A DNA stretch of 64,000 nucleotides from Pseudopedobacter beijingensis (lineage in GTDB: Bacteria > Bacteroidota > Bacteroidia > Sphingobacteriales > Sphingobacteriaceae), in assembly GCF_042678145.1 (NCBI RefSeq), contig NZ_JBHUDG010000003.1, positions 558,001 to 622,000 of the forward strand. Reading direction: 5' to 3'. This document shows positions 1-8,668 of the stretch, piece after piece. The position numbers and the translations under genes were made by a program. Below the pieces are notes generated by a model. The model was not told the DNA's origin. It did no database searches and saw only the letters and a program-made list of their open reading frames with translations. Every line of letters begins with the position of its first letter. Position 1 is the first letter of the stretch.

Positions 1-1632
1 TTAATACTAATTCTTCTTATACCTAACCTCTATACATTACTTCACTATACTGATCTCAAAGGCAACTGGCTTATGAGTATCTCTTACATAGCTTTATGCC
101 TCTCTGTTCTTTTACTTCCACTTGTTGTTCTTAGAATAAAAACGTTCTTTAAAATAGGATGGATTTTTCTCTTACTTTCAGGACTCGAAATAGGGTCGGT
201 AAAAAGCCTGGGCGCCCCAATAAGCGAAGGTTTTTTGGAAGCTATTTTGAATACTAATTTTCAGGAAACATTAGAACAGCTCTCTACAAATAAAGAAATT
301 ATAATCTTTGTTTTAATAATTGCAAGCTTATATTATATACTAACATCAAAATTAACACTCAAATCAATTGATAATAAATCAAAGTACTTTATTCTATCAT
401 TTTTTCTGATATTGAACGTGATTCTCATTTTTAAAATGTACACTTTTCAAGCAGATTCTGGTAGTTTCTCTTCTAAAGCCAATTATACTTTAGCTATAAC
501 ATTAATGAAGTATCAAAAGATTTATCCTATTGATTTACTCCTAAACACAAACAAAATTTTTTATAACAGTAGGAATAAACAAAATTTTGGTAAAAATTTT
601 AACGAATTCTCCTTCCAGGCAAAGCAATACAAAAGCTCCCAAAAAAAAGAAATATATGTTTTGGTGATTGGGGAGTCGGCAAGATACTCCAGCTTTCACA
701 TAAATGGTTATTCCAGACAAACTAGCCCTAATTTAGACAACCTGGACAACTTAATATCATTTTCAAATGTATTCAGCCCTGCTACCCTAACTTTTATGTC
801 TTTACCCCAGCTTATCACCAGAGCCACACCCGACAATTTAAACTTACAGTTTGAAGAAAAATCAATAATAGATGCCTTCAAAGAAGCAGGGTTTTATACA
901 GCCTGGATTAGTACACAAAATGAAAATGACCCCGCTATAAAAAGATTAAGAGGTGTAACCAATTATTTTCATTCATCAAAATTAGGATTAGATAATAATA
1001 GTCCTTATGACACGGACATTATTTCTAACTTCAAAACAGTATTGAAAGAAAATGGAAATAGAAAATTCATCGTCATTCATTCATTAGGCAGTCATTTTAG
1101 ATATTCAAAACGCTATCCTCCTTCTTTTGAAAAATTTAAACCGGCTCTAGCAAGAGTTGGCTTTGATAACATACATATTAGTAATAAAACAAAGTTTATA
1201 AACTCGTATGATAATAGTATTTTATTTACCGACTTTTTCCTTGATTTATTGATAAAAGAGCTCAAAAATACAGAAGCAGTGTGCACACTAACTTATGTAT
1301 CAGACCATGGAGAAAACCTATTTGATGATGAAAGAGGACTTATACAGCATGGTACTGAAAACCCTGGTAAAGAAGAATATCATATTCCTTTATTTATATG
1401 GTTCTCTAACCAATACCAAAAGGAAAACAGTGAAAAAACATTGGCCATACTCAATAATAAAGATAAGAAAGCTATGTCCAACACCACCTTTTATACTATG
1501 CTAGACCTGGCTAATATTGGTTATCACAACTCAGATCAGGAGCTTCAAAAAAGTATCGCAAGCCCTCAGTATAAAGAACCAACAGAACGTAAACTTATTA
1601 GTGCTTCAAAGAAGATTATTTTGATCAACTAA
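1..1632 (+). CDS. phosphoethanolamine transferase, EptA/sulfatase-like (5'-truncated by window edge)
   Basis: Membrane enzyme expected to move phosphoethanolamine onto lipid A or another envelope glycan. The frame is open from base 1 through the ATG at 73, and the extra 24 codons are hydrophobic, so the true start lies left of the window. Several N-terminal membrane segments precede a periplasmic alkaline-phosphatase-fold domain. Counting from the ATG at 73, the metal-binding motif GESAR has E201, the nucleophile fits T240 in the pattern T-x-x-S-x-P (TFMSLP), and SDHGEN has D411-H412; H426 (QHGT) is also in place. A terminator-like hairpin follows at 1718. The exact acceptor cannot be read from sequence. 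Confidence 0.85.
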   Translation, partial: LILILLIPNLYTLLHYTDLKGNWLMSISYIALCLSVLLLPLVVLRIKTFFKIGWIFLLLSGLEIGSVKSLGAPISEGFLEAILNTNFQETLEQLSTNKEIIIFVLIIASLYYILTSKLTLKSIDNKSKYFILSFFLILNVILIFKMYTFQADSGSFSSKANYTLAITLMKYQKIYPIDLLLNTNKIFYNSRNKQNFGKNFNEFSFQAKQYKSSQKKEIYVLVIGESARYSSFHINGYSRQTSPNLDNLDNLISFSNVFSPATLTFMSLPQLITRATPDNLNLQFEEKSIIDAFKEAGFYTAWISTQNENDPAIKRLRGVTNYFHSSKLGLDNNSPYDTDIISNFKTVLKENGNRKFIVIHSLGSHFRYSKRYPPSFEKFKPALARVGFDNIHISNKTKFINSYDNSILFTDFFLDLLIKELKNTEAVCTLTYVSDHGENLFDDERGLIQHGTENPGKEEYHIPLFIWFSNQYQKENSEKTLAILNNKDKKAMSNTTFYTMLDLANIGYHNSDQELQKSIASPQYKEPTERKLISASKKIILIN

Positions 1633-1717
1633 TTCTCCATGAAAAACAAGGAGACAAACATTCCTCTCAAATCAATGTTGAATATTTATTAGAATATCGA
1701 CAGTATGTCATAAGGTT

Positions 1718-1756
1718 CCATCAGAGGGATTTACCCTCAGAAGGAGGTCTTTTTTT
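1718..1756 (+). terminator. probable terminator after the phosphoethanolamine transferase
   Basis: Arms 1718-1728 and 1734-1744 pair with 2 mismatches in 11 around a 5-base loop. A run of seven T follows at 1750-1756. It lies between two plus-strand genes that have separate promoters. Confidence 0.5.
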
Positions 1757-1769
1757 ATTCTCTAAACAG

Positions 1770-1777
1770 TATCTTTG
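1770..1777 (+). promoter_or_regulatory. Bacteroidota -7 box (TATCTTTG) for uvrB
   Basis: Exact match to TAnnTTTG, seven bases before the uvrB ATG at 1784. I saw no convincing -33 TTTG. If transcription starts about 7 bases downstream, the mRNA is almost leaderless. The in-frame TTG at 1775 lies inside this box and is therefore unlikely to be a start codon. Confidence 0.6.
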
Positions 1778-1783
1778 TTTAAA

Positions 1784-3823
1784 ATGGATTTTAAAATATC
1801 ATCTCAATACCACCCTACCGGCGACCAACCCAATGCTATCAAACAACTGGTCGAAGGGGTAAAAACAGGCGATCATTACCAGACTTTATTAGGTGTTACC
1901 GGATCGGGCAAAACCTTTACCGTTGCCAACGTAATTGAACAAACCCAAAAACCAACGCTAATATTGAGCCATAACAAAACGCTGGCCGCTCAATTATATG
2001 GAGAGTTTAAACAGTTTTTCCCAGACAATGCCGTAAACTATTTCGTATCATATTACGATTATTATCAACCCGAAGCTTTTTTACCCACAACTAATACTTA
2101 TATAGAAAAGGATCTTCAGATTAATGAAGAAATTGAAAAGCTAAGACTCCGGACCACTTCCGCTCTTATGTCGGGGCGCCGCGATGTAATTGTCGTTTCT
2201 TCTATTTCTTGTATTTATGGTATGGGAAATCCGGAAGACTTTTCCAACTCCGTTTTTCGTTTTGGAGTTGGTACTCGCATTAGCAGAAATGCATTTCTAC
2301 ATCGCTTGGTAGAGATTCTATATGCAAGAACAACTGCGGATTTCAAAAGAGGTACTTTCCGAGTAAAAGGAGATACTGTAGATATTTACCCCGCTTATCT
2401 TGACTTTGCTTACCGTGTTTCTTTCTTTGGAGATGATATCGAGGAAATATCAGCCATAGATCCGATAAGTGGAAAAAGTTTCGAAAAAACACAGGCTATT
2501 ACTATATTTCCTGCCAATCTGTTTGTCACTCCGAAAGAAAAATTCGTGACCGTTCTTCATGAAATAGGTGAAGATATGGAGGCCAGAAAGAAACAATTGG
2601 AATCCGAAGGTCGTTTTTTAGAAGCTAAAAGATTGGAAGAGCGGACTAACTATGATCTGGAAATGATGCGGGAACTCGGTTACTGCTCAGGTATAGAAAA
2701 TTACTCAAGATATTTTGACGGCAGAAAACCCGGAATGCGTCCTTTCTGTCTTTTAGATTATTTCCCGGACGATTATTTGATGGTTATCGACGAAAGTCAC
2801 GTTACCGTACCACAAATAAGAGCGATGTATGGCGGAGACAGATCCAGAAAGATTTCCCTAGTAGAATATGGATTCAGATTGCCCGCAGCTTTAGACAACC
2901 GTCCTTTAAACTTCCAGGAATTTGAAAGTCTGGCTCCTCAAACAATTTATGTTAGTGCAACTCCTGGAGATTACGAGCTGGAAAAAACCGAGGGCGTATT
3001 TGTTGAGCAGGTTATCCGACCTACAGGACTTTTAGATCCGATTATTGAAGTCAGACCCGTAACCAATCAGGTTGATGATTTATTGGATGAAATTGACAAG
3101 ACCATAAAACTTGGGGACAGGATTTTAGTAACCACCTTAACCAAAAGAATGGCTGAAGAGTTGGCAAAGTACATGGACCGATTGAATATCAAAGTCAGAT
3201 ATATACATTCGGAAATTAAAACACTGGAACGTGTAGAAATTTTAAGAGGATTAAGACTGGGCGAGTTTGATGTATTAATAGGAATTAACCTACTAAGAGA
3301 AGGACTTGATTTACCTGAGGTTTCGCTAGTTGCTATCTTGGATGCAGATAAAGAGGGTTTTCTACGTTCGGAAAGATCCTTGATCCAGACAATAGGTAGA
3401 GCAGCAAGAAACGACCGTGGCCGTGTTATTATGTATGCTGACTCTATTACGGCTTCTATGCGTGTGACCATAGATGAAACTAACCGCCGGAGAGAAAAGC
3501 AGATTAAATACAATGAAAAACACGGCATTATTCCTAAAACCGTGGGAAAATCCAAAGAAGCTATTATTGAGCAAACTTCCGTTGTTGACTTCAAAGGAGG
3601 AGTACAACATGCTTACATAGACAATATAGAGCCCACAATAGCCGCAGACCCTGTTGTACAGTATATGACTAAAGCTCAGTTAAAGAAATCTATAGAGAAT
3701 ACGAAAAAAGATATGCTGGCTGCTTCAAAAAATATGGATTTTTTACTGGCTGCCAAATTAAGAGACGAGATGTATGCTTTAGAAAAAATTATGGCGGAGA
3801 AATTTGGGCTTAGTAAAGGCTAA
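1784..3823 (+). CDS. uvrB: excinuclease ABC subunit B
   Basis: Damage-recognition helicase of nucleotide excision repair, loaded onto DNA by UvrA and then recruiting UvrC. The 679-residue product has the Walker A motif GVTGSGKT near residue 42, the Tyr-rich beta-hairpin (YYDYYQPEAF) that clamps the DNA strand, the helicase II box IDESH, helicase motif VI (QTIGRAARN), and a C-terminal UVR motif for UvrC/UvrA contact. Length is normal for the family. I chose ATG 1784 because the upstream TTG at 1775 sits in the promoter box. It appears to be a single-gene transcription unit. Confidence 0.97.
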   Translation: MDFKISSQYHPTGDQPNAIKQLVEGVKTGDHYQTLLGVTGSGKTFTVANVIEQTQKPTLILSHNKTLAAQLYGEFKQFFPDNAVNYFVSYYDYYQPEAFLPTTNTYIEKDLQINEEIEKLRLRTTSALMSGRRDVIVVSSISCIYGMGNPEDFSNSVFRFGVGTRISRNAFLHRLVEILYARTTADFKRGTFRVKGDTVDIYPAYLDFAYRVSFFGDDIEEISAIDPISGKSFEKTQAITIFPANLFVTPKEKFVTVLHEIGEDMEARKKQLESEGRFLEAKRLEERTNYDLEMMRELGYCSGIENYSRYFDGRKPGMRPFCLLDYFPDDYLMVIDESHVTVPQIRAMYGGDRSRKISLVEYGFRLPAALDNRPLNFQEFESLAPQTIYVSATPGDYELEKTEGVFVEQVIRPTGLLDPIIEVRPVTNQVDDLLDEIDKTIKLGDRILVTTLTKRMAEELAKYMDRLNIKVRYIHSEIKTLERVEILRGLRLGEFDVLIGINLLREGLDLPEVSLVAILDADKEGFLRSERSLIQTIGRAARNDRGRVIMYADSITASMRVTIDETNRRREKQIKYNEKHGIIPKTVGKSKEAIIEQTSVVDFKGGVQHAYIDNIEPTIAADPVVQYMTKAQLKKSIENTKKDMLAASKNMDFLLAAKLRDEMYALEKIMAEKFGLSKG

Positions 3824-3882
3824 AATTACACTGTAAGTTGTAACATTACGTTATAATTACACTCTAATTAATGTGAAAAAAT

Positions 3883-3890
3883 TATATTTG
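3883..3890 (+). promoter_or_regulatory. Bacteroidota -7 box (TATATTTG)
   Basis: Exact TAnnTTTG match, five bases before the ATG at 3895. It serves the DUF4834 gene; the predicted leader is very short. Confidence 0.55.
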
Positions 3891-3894
3891 TGAT

Positions 3895-4179
3895 ATGGGT
3901 GCATTATTAAAGTTTTTATTGATAACAATCTGTATCCTTTATTTATTAAGGGTACTTGCCAGAATATTTCTTCCTTTCTTATTTAAGAAAGCTGTAGAAA
4001 AAATGGGAAAACAATACGGTGGCGGAGGTTTTCAATATAGAGAATATAATTATAAAGGTGGGACATCTAACTCAAAACCTGAAGGTAAAATTACGGTAGA
4101 TTACGTTCCTCCAGCAGATAAAAAGGCTCCAAACCTAGATAAAGGCGGAGAATTTATTGACTTCGAAGAGGTTAAATAA
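3895..4179 (+). CDS. small DUF4834-family membrane protein
   Basis: A 94-residue protein with one N-terminal membrane helix (about residues 4-29, ending near FLPFLF), then a basic stretch, a glycine patch and a polar, Pro/Lys-rich cytoplasmic tail. This layout and length match DUF4834, a Bacteroidota-restricted family of unknown function often seen next to housekeeping genes. It has its own -7 box upstream and a strong terminator downstream (4206-4240), so it is probably monocistronic. No catalytic residues are apparent. Confidence 0.75.
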   Translation: MGALLKFLLITICILYLLRVLARIFLPFLFKKAVEKMGKQYGGGGFQYREYNYKGGTSNSKPEGKITVDYVPPADKKAPNLDKGGEFIDFEEVK

Positions 4180-4205
4180 TTCACCGAAAAGATCAAGAAT
4201 ATTGT

Positions 4206-4240
4206 AAAAGCTATCAGAACACTTATTTCTGGTAGCTTTT
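4206..4240 (+). terminator. Rho-independent terminator
   Basis: Arms 4206-4219 and 4227-4240 pair over 14 bases with one G-U, a 7-base loop, and then a T-rich tail. It ends the DUF4834 transcript. Confidence 0.85.
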
Positions 4241-4361
4241 TTATTTTCAACCTTGATTCTACAAGTCGTAATTTCTAAAAAAATACGGGCTGCCATTTTC
4301 TAAAAACTTATAAAAGCAAAATTTAACCTTTATATAAAGGTATATATATCACGTATTTTTC

Positions 4362-4369
4362 TATTTTTG
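4362..4369 (+). promoter_or_regulatory. Bacteroidota -7 box (TATTTTTG)
   Basis: Exact TAnnTTTG match 21 bases before the ATG at 4391. It argues against the in-frame TTG at 4367 as start, because that TTG is part of the box. Confidence 0.55.
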
Positions 4370-4390
4370 GTGTTCAACTTTTTAATACAA

Positions 4391-6877
4391 ATGAATAACT
4401 GGTTTAAGAAAAATGGCGTTCATTTAGCCATCATCGTTTTTTTTGTAGCACTCTGCTTTGTTTATTTCACTCCAGCTTTCCAGGGAAAGGTATTGGTTCA
4501 ACATGATGTTTCTCAGGCAGAGGCTATGCAAAGAGAAATCATGGCTTTTAAAGAAAAAGACGGAAAAGCTCCTTTATGGACAAATGCGATGTTTGGTGGC
4601 ATGCCTTCGTATCAGATCTGGGCAACATACCCAAAAAACATCACCACATACATTTTAAGCGGATTTAGAGCTATGTTTCCTAATCCTGTAGATATGGTAA
4701 TGCTATATCTTATAGGAAGTTATTTTTTATTTACCGTTCTTTTGGCACCGGTTAAAACCCTCAGTAAACCTACTCGTATTATCTTATCTGTTATAGGTGC
4801 ACTTGCTTTTGCATTTTCTTCTTATAATTTCATCATTATTGAAGCAGGACATGGTAATAAAGCACTTGCCATAGGTTTTTTCGCCCCTATTTTAGCAGGT
4901 TTACTACTTACTTTAAGAGGAAAATACTGGCTGGGAGCCGGAATAAGTGCCCTGTTTATTTCGCTAGCAATAAGAGCCAATCATATTCAGATGACTTATT
5001 ATTTGTTTATTGCTCTTCTCATATTAATGCTTATTTACCTCATCCATGCCTATAAAACAAAAACCTTTAAAACATATTTAAAATCCACAGGTTTTCTGAT
5101 TATAGCTGTTATTGTTGCTATAGCTGTAAATTTCAGCATGCTTTGGACAACTTATGAATATGGGCAGTTATCTATTAGAGGAAAGGCTAACCTTACGCAA
5201 GAGCCAACAGAAAAAAGCACTGGTCTTGACAAAGAATATGCCTACCAATGGAGTCAAGGCATTGGAGAATGTATTACTTTTCTTATTCCGAATGCTTATG
5301 GAGGAGCCTCCAGTCCAACACTTGATGGCAACTCGCATGTAGCAAAAGTATTAAAAGACAAAGGAGTAGATGTACAACAAGCGGAAGGTTTTGCTCAACA
5401 AATGCCTACATATTGGGGACCAAAACCATTTACTTCGGGACCATGGTATTTTGGAGCAATTGTTTTCTTCTTATTCATATATGGGCTATTTGTAGTAAAA
5501 TCGAAATTAAAATGGTGGCTTTTAAGCGCAACCTTATTAAGTATTGTACTTTCTTTCGGAAAATATTTTGACCTGATATCTAATATCTTTTTTGATTATT
5601 TCCCTCTATACAATAAATTTAGAGCGGTAGAGTCTATTTTAGTAATTGCCTCATTATGTTTCCCCATATTAGCAATTATGGCTATCGTTGAGTCTTTAAA
5701 ACCTAAAAACGACCAACAATGGCTTATAAAAAAGCTGAAATTATCCGGTTATATTATAGGTGGAATCCTGGTTGTTCTCTGGCTAATTCCAACACTTTTC
5801 TTTAATTTCAGAGCAGAAAATCATCAAGACTTTATTAATCAACTCAACCAATTAGTAGGAGATACTGGTTTTGCAAACAGTATTGCCCAAGCATTAATAG
5901 ACGACAGAATAGCCTTATTTAAAGCTGATGCATTAAGATCTTTGGCATTTGTAATTATTGCATTTGTTTCCGTTTGGGCTATCATAACCAAAAAACTTAA
6001 TGTAAATACCACACTTATTGCAATGGGCGTAGTTATTCTAGCCGATATGTGGACTGTGGACAAAAGATATTTAAACAATGAAAAATTCGTATCTAAGTCT
6101 GTTCTAAGCCAGCAATGGAAAGCCAGAGAGGTAGATGATTTTATATTAAGAGACAAAGATCCCGATTTTAGAGTATTGGATTTAACTATCCCCACTTTCA
6201 GTAGTGCCAATGCTACCTATTTTCATAAAACGATTGGCGGATATCATGCTGCTAAACTGAAAAGGTTGCAGGAATTAATAGAAAAACAATTTTCAGGAAG
6301 TATTAATCAAGATGTACTGGATATGTTAAATACGAAATATTTTATTACTTCTGGTCAAGAAGGTCAAAACGTTTCGATGAAAATAAACCAAACCGCTTGT
6401 GGGCATGCCTGGTTTGTAGATAACATACAGTTTGTCAAAAACAATGATGAAGAAATGGCTGCTATTAGTTCTTTCGACCCTAAGAAAGAAGCCATTATTA
6501 ATGATGAATTTAAAACCTCTTTAGATCTGAATAAACTAGGTACAAGCGAGGGTGCTAAGATTGAACTGGTAAGCTACCACCCCGATCATCTTAAATATGA
6601 ATATAGTACGAGCAAAAAATCGATTGCCGTATTTTCTGAAATATGGTATCCAAAAGGTTGGAAAATGTACGTTGATGGAGAAGAGACGCCATATATAAGG
6701 GCTAATTATGTATTAAGGGCAGCAGAATTACCAGGCGGAAACCATACTATTGAATGGAAATTTGAACCAAAATCATATTATTTTGGAGAAAATATTTCGT
6801 TAATTGGTTCAGTATTATTATCTTTAATTCTTGCTTTTGCAATTTTTAGACAAAAATCGCAAGAGCAGAAAGCTTAA
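4391..6877 (+). CDS. YfhO-family polytopic membrane protein
   Basis: An 828-residue integral membrane protein with about a dozen hydrophobic helices and a large soluble C-terminal portion ending in one more helix (around GSVLLSLILAFAIF). The conserved N-terminal region (HDVSQAEA, then NAMFGGMPSYQ) and the C-terminal segment (FSEIWYPKGWKMYVDG) are typical of YfhO/DUF6080-like proteins of Bacteroidota, relatives of lipid-linked-sugar glycosyltransferases with a GT-C-like fold. In Firmicutes YfhO glycosylates lipoteichoic acid; the substrate here is unknown. It converges with the GT2 gene and shares a terminator with it, so a surface-glycan role is plausible but inferred. Confidence 0.8.
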   Translation: MNNWFKKNGVHLAIIVFFVALCFVYFTPAFQGKVLVQHDVSQAEAMQREIMAFKEKDGKAPLWTNAMFGGMPSYQIWATYPKNITTYILSGFRAMFPNPVDMVMLYLIGSYFLFTVLLAPVKTLSKPTRIILSVIGALAFAFSSYNFIIIEAGHGNKALAIGFFAPILAGLLLTLRGKYWLGAGISALFISLAIRANHIQMTYYLFIALLILMLIYLIHAYKTKTFKTYLKSTGFLIIAVIVAIAVNFSMLWTTYEYGQLSIRGKANLTQEPTEKSTGLDKEYAYQWSQGIGECITFLIPNAYGGASSPTLDGNSHVAKVLKDKGVDVQQAEGFAQQMPTYWGPKPFTSGPWYFGAIVFFLFIYGLFVVKSKLKWWLLSATLLSIVLSFGKYFDLISNIFFDYFPLYNKFRAVESILVIASLCFPILAIMAIVESLKPKNDQQWLIKKLKLSGYIIGGILVVLWLIPTLFFNFRAENHQDFINQLNQLVGDTGFANSIAQALIDDRIALFKADALRSLAFVIIAFVSVWAIITKKLNVNTTLIAMGVVILADMWTVDKRYLNNEKFVSKSVLSQQWKAREVDDFILRDKDPDFRVLDLTIPTFSSANATYFHKTIGGYHAAKLKRLQELIEKQFSGSINQDVLDMLNTKYFITSGQEGQNVSMKINQTACGHAWFVDNIQFVKNNDEEMAAISSFDPKKEAIINDEFKTSLDLNKLGTSEGAKIELVSYHPDHLKYEYSTSKKSIAVFSEIWYPKGWKMYVDGEETPYIRANYVLRAAELPGGNHTIEWKFEPKSYYFGENISLIGSVLLSLILAFAIFRQKSQEQKA

Positions 6878-6897
6878 ACCGACCAAAAAAACCTAAG

Positions 6898-6932
6898 TCC
6901 CGGCTCCACAAAAGCTGGGATTGTTGTTTTTA
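6898..6932. terminator. bidirectional terminator between yfhO-like and GT2 genes
   Basis: Arms TCCCGGCT (6898-6905) and AGCTGGGA (6913-6920) pair with one G-U; the plus-strand tail is T-rich to 6931. It overlaps the stop of the converging GT2 gene. Confidence 0.7.
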
Positions 6933-7691
6933 GTCGTTTGTCTTTTGATGTTTCAGCCAATAAAACGCTAAATTCATACCAATTATTATATGGTTGAAAA
7001 AATTAGGAATCACTCCATAAAATTTACGAAGTATACGATAGCGTTCTTTTAAACTTTGCCAGTGTTTTTTCTTGGACATTCCACCTACCAAATACTTAGC
7101 CACATAAACATTTGCGTTTACAATTTTCTTAGATTTCTTAGCAATATTTAATATCCAATCAATATCGGCACTTAGTTGGTAATGTTCGTTATCATAATAA
7201 TCCGCTAAAGATCGTTTAGCATAAATTGCCTGATGGCAAATGCTCATACCATATTTAAAACCTTTCCACGTAAAATTATCAGGAGCCTGATGCCTTCTTC
7301 TTCCTAAACTCTCAAGCTTATCGTTAATCATCTCGGTTTCCCCATAATAAATATCTGCATCCGGTATTAAAGAAAATAAATCAGAAACAGTATTATCTGC
7401 ATAAATTTCATCTCCAGAATTCATAAAAAGCAGATAATCTCCACTAGCGATCTTTAATGCCTTATTCATGGCATCGTAAATTCCTTTATCTGGTTCGGAT
7501 ATTATTTTAGCTATCTGGTCTTTATATTTATTGATAATATTAAGGGTATTGTCGTTAGAAGCTCCATCAACAACAATGTACTCAATATGAGGATAAGTTT
7601 GTCTTAAAATAGATTTAATGGTACGTTCGATGTTTTTTTCATCGTTATAAACAACTGTTATTACTGAAAGGATTGGCGATTTTTGAGACAT
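6930..7691 (-). CDS. GT2-family glycosyltransferase
   Basis: A 253-residue single-domain glycosyltransferase of GT-A fold. The N-terminus SVITVVYNDE, the motif VVDGASNDNT and the acidic metal-site region (MNSGDE, around residue 90) are the standard GT2 nucleotide-sugar-binding elements. The C-terminal part is basic with an aromatic patch (NLAFYWLKHQ), consistent with membrane association. It is transcribed divergently from the pseudaminic-acid operon and may decorate the same surface polymer, but donor and acceptor cannot be assigned. Confidence 0.85.
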   Translation of the reverse strand: MSQKSPILSVITVVYNDEKNIERTIKSILRQTYPHIEYIVVDGASNDNTLNIINKYKDQIAKIISEPDKGIYDAMNKALKIASGDYLLFMNSGDEIYADNTVSDLFSLIPDADIYYGETEMINDKLESLGRRRHQAPDNFTWKGFKYGMSICHQAIYAKRSLADYYDNEHYQLSADIDWILNIAKKSKKIVNANVYVAKYLVGGMSKKKHWQSLKERYRILRKFYGVIPNFFNHIIIGMNLAFYWLKHQKTND

Positions 7692-7716
7692 CTTTCCCTA
7701 TTTTAGAAATATAAGC

Positions 7717-7724
7717 CAAACTTA
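7717..7724 (-). promoter_or_regulatory. -7 box for the GT2 gene (TAAGTTTG on minus strand)
   Basis: Reads TAnnTTTG on the minus strand, about 25 bases before the GT2 ATG. It lies back to back with the 7779 box of the divergent surface-sugar operon. Confidence 0.5.
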
Positions 7725-7778
7725 AAAAATTTACAGGCTTTTATTTGATGCTCCAGACAAGATAAAGCATTTATTTAA

Positions 7779-7786
7779 TAAATTTG
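7779..7786 (+). promoter_or_regulatory. -7 box (TAAATTTG) for the pseudaminic-acid operon
   Basis: Exact TAnnTTTG match six bases before the ATG at 7793. The nine genes downstream run on the same strand with gaps of 14 bases or fewer, so this is the likely promoter of the whole block. Confidence 0.55.
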
Positions 7787-7792
7787 CAGAAA

Positions 7793-8668
7793 ATGAAACG
7801 GCTAGAACAAGTGTACAATACTATAGACAGTTTTTTAACGAATGTTATAAGCTCCTCTGTTTCTATCGTAAAAATCTTGCTACAATCTGATTTTAGTCAC
7901 AAAAAAAACCTTCCTAAAGGTGGTAAAGAATGTATCATTTTAGGGAACGGACCTTCTTTGGCAGATTCTTTAGCAGAGTATGCTTCGATTTTGCGTCAAT
8001 ACCAACTAATAGCTGTAAACAGTTTTGCTTTAACGAAAGAGTATGAGCTATTAAAGCCAGATTATTACGTTATGCATGATCCGGGATTATGGATTTCAGA
8101 AAATGAATTATCCTCTAAGATTTATAAAGCGATAACAGAAAAAACGAACTGGCCTCTTACATTGCTCTTTCCGGTTCAGGCAAAAAAATCCAACGCTATA
8201 AGAGATTTGGAATCGGAGAAAGTCAAAATAATCTTCTACAATTACACTATATTTAAGGGGTTTAAAAATTTAAAACATTATTTTTTTAAAAAAAACCTTG
8301 CTATGCCGCAAAGCCAGAATGTTTTGGTCGCCTGTTTATTCTTAGCGCTAAACATGGGAACCCAAACCATTTATATTCTCGGATCCGATCATACCTGGCA
8401 TGAGAATATTAGTGTAAATGATCAGAATATTTTGTGTGTAAAAGATGTCCATTATTATGATGAAGGTGTCGAAATTAATCTGAGACCCTTTAAGAAAGGA
8501 TTACATTTAGATGAAACTTTTAAAGTTTCTGAGATATTTGAGGCTTGGACAAAGGTTTTTAAAGGCTACGAAACAATTAACGAATATGCAGAAACACTGA
8601 ATGCTAAAGTCTATAATGCCAGCAAAATATCTTTTATAGATGCTTTTGAAAGGAGGAGACTTTCTTGA
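7793..8668 (+). CDS. MptE/DUF115-like or GT42-like protein, possible nonulosonate transferase
   Basis: A 291-residue protein with the nucleotide-binding motif ILGNGPSL near residue 45 and a later segment LALNMGTQTIYILGSDH followed by a polar region. This pattern is shared by MptE-like/DUF115 proteins (motility accessory factors that load nonulosonates onto flagellin) and, at motif level, by GT42 sialyltransferases. Being first in a pseudaminic-acid operon supports a role as CMP-sugar transferase, but that is inference. The ATG at 7793 is preferred over the TTG at 7784, which lies in the promoter box. It overlaps the next gene by one base. Confidence 0.6.
   Translation: MKRLEQVYNTIDSFLTNVISSSVSIVKILLQSDFSHKKNLPKGGKECIILGNGPSLADSLAEYASILRQYQLIAVNSFALTKEYELLKPDYYVMHDPGLWISENELSSKIYKAITEKTNWPLTLLFPVQAKKSNAIRDLESEKVKIIFYNYTIFKGFKNLKHYFFKKNLAMPQSQNVLVACLFLALNMGTQTIYILGSDHTWHENISVNDQNILCVKDVHYYDEGVEINLRPFKKGLHLDETFKVSEIFEAWTKVFKGYETINEYAETLNAKVYNASKISFIDAFERRRLS

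Noticed and set aside
1775..1783. TTG start for uvrB (and similar TTGs at 4367 and 7784)
   Set aside because: Each TTG is part of a TAnnTTTG promoter box, and the following ATG gives the normal protein N-terminus.
3067..3594. 175-codon frame opposite uvrB
   Set aside because: Entirely antisense to conserved UvrB helicase motifs; a shadow of codon bias.
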